Source: Candidatus Gorgonimonas leptogorgiae (lineage in GTDB: Bacteria; Pseudomonadota; Gammaproteobacteria; Pseudomonadales; Endozoicomonadaceae). Taken from it: 5,368 nucleotides of DNA. Each line of letters opens with the position of its first letter. Position 1 is the stretch's first letter. The notes beneath the pieces are model-generated. The model saw only the letters and a program-made list of their open reading frames with translations. It had not been told where the DNA came from and made no database searches. This document shows, piece by piece, positions 5,336 through 5,368 of the stretch. Where the stretch lies: contig CAKNAD010000048.1 in NCBI GenBank assembly GCA_929200515.1, positions 9,045 through 14,412 on the forward strand. Direction: 5' to 3'. Position numbers and translations under genes: made by a program.

Positions 5336-5368
5336 GATACTTCTAAGCTTTTATCCTGCGTTAGTATT

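Overview
The window is AT-rich bacterial DNA. Each gene start has a purine-rich Shine-Dalgarno-like site (AGGA, TAGGA, ATAGG or AGAGGT) 6-10 bases before an ATG, genes are closely spaced, and one gene is a typical bacterial YgjP-type metalloprotease. The other genes look eukaryote-like: an ankyrin-repeat protein and two multi-finger C2H2 zinc-finger proteins. This mix suggests a host-associated or intracellular bacterium, such as a Legionellales-like or other symbiotic proteobacterium. The taxon is inferred from gene content, and I cannot name a genus.

Layout. Bases 1-1084 (minus strand) hold the N-terminal 361 codons of an ankyrin-like protein that runs off the left edge and ends there in a 120-bp in-frame tandem repeat. 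Just upstream on the same strand, 48 bases away, lies the YgjP-like gene (1133-1867), so the two probably form one transcription unit. A divergent intergenic region (1868-2175) leads into a plus-strand gene (2176-3732) encoding 11 C2H2 fingers. A GC-rich hairpin separates it from a convergent small gene of unknown function (3820-4056, minus, 78 aa). A second divergent region (4057-4307) precedes a paralogous zinc-finger gene (4308-5247). That gene is split by a run of ten A residues; removing one A restores a perfect C2H2 finger and a 312-aa, six-finger protein. The last 120 bases are non-coding and contain another GC-rich hairpin.

The two zinc-finger genes share their promoter/leader sequence, N-terminus, finger order, a TGEKP-like linker (GKRPY) and an Asn-rich, then acidic tail. 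The likely ancestor had seven fingers plus the tail. The first gene has since duplicated its last four fingers and tail. The second has lost the zinc ligands of finger 1 and gained the A10 frameshift. With the neighbouring ankyrin gene, the locus resembles an expanding effector island. The best hypothesis is that the zinc-finger proteins are secreted and bind host nucleic acid (nucleomodulins). Autoregulation or a phage-type DNA-binding role cannot be excluded from sequence alone.
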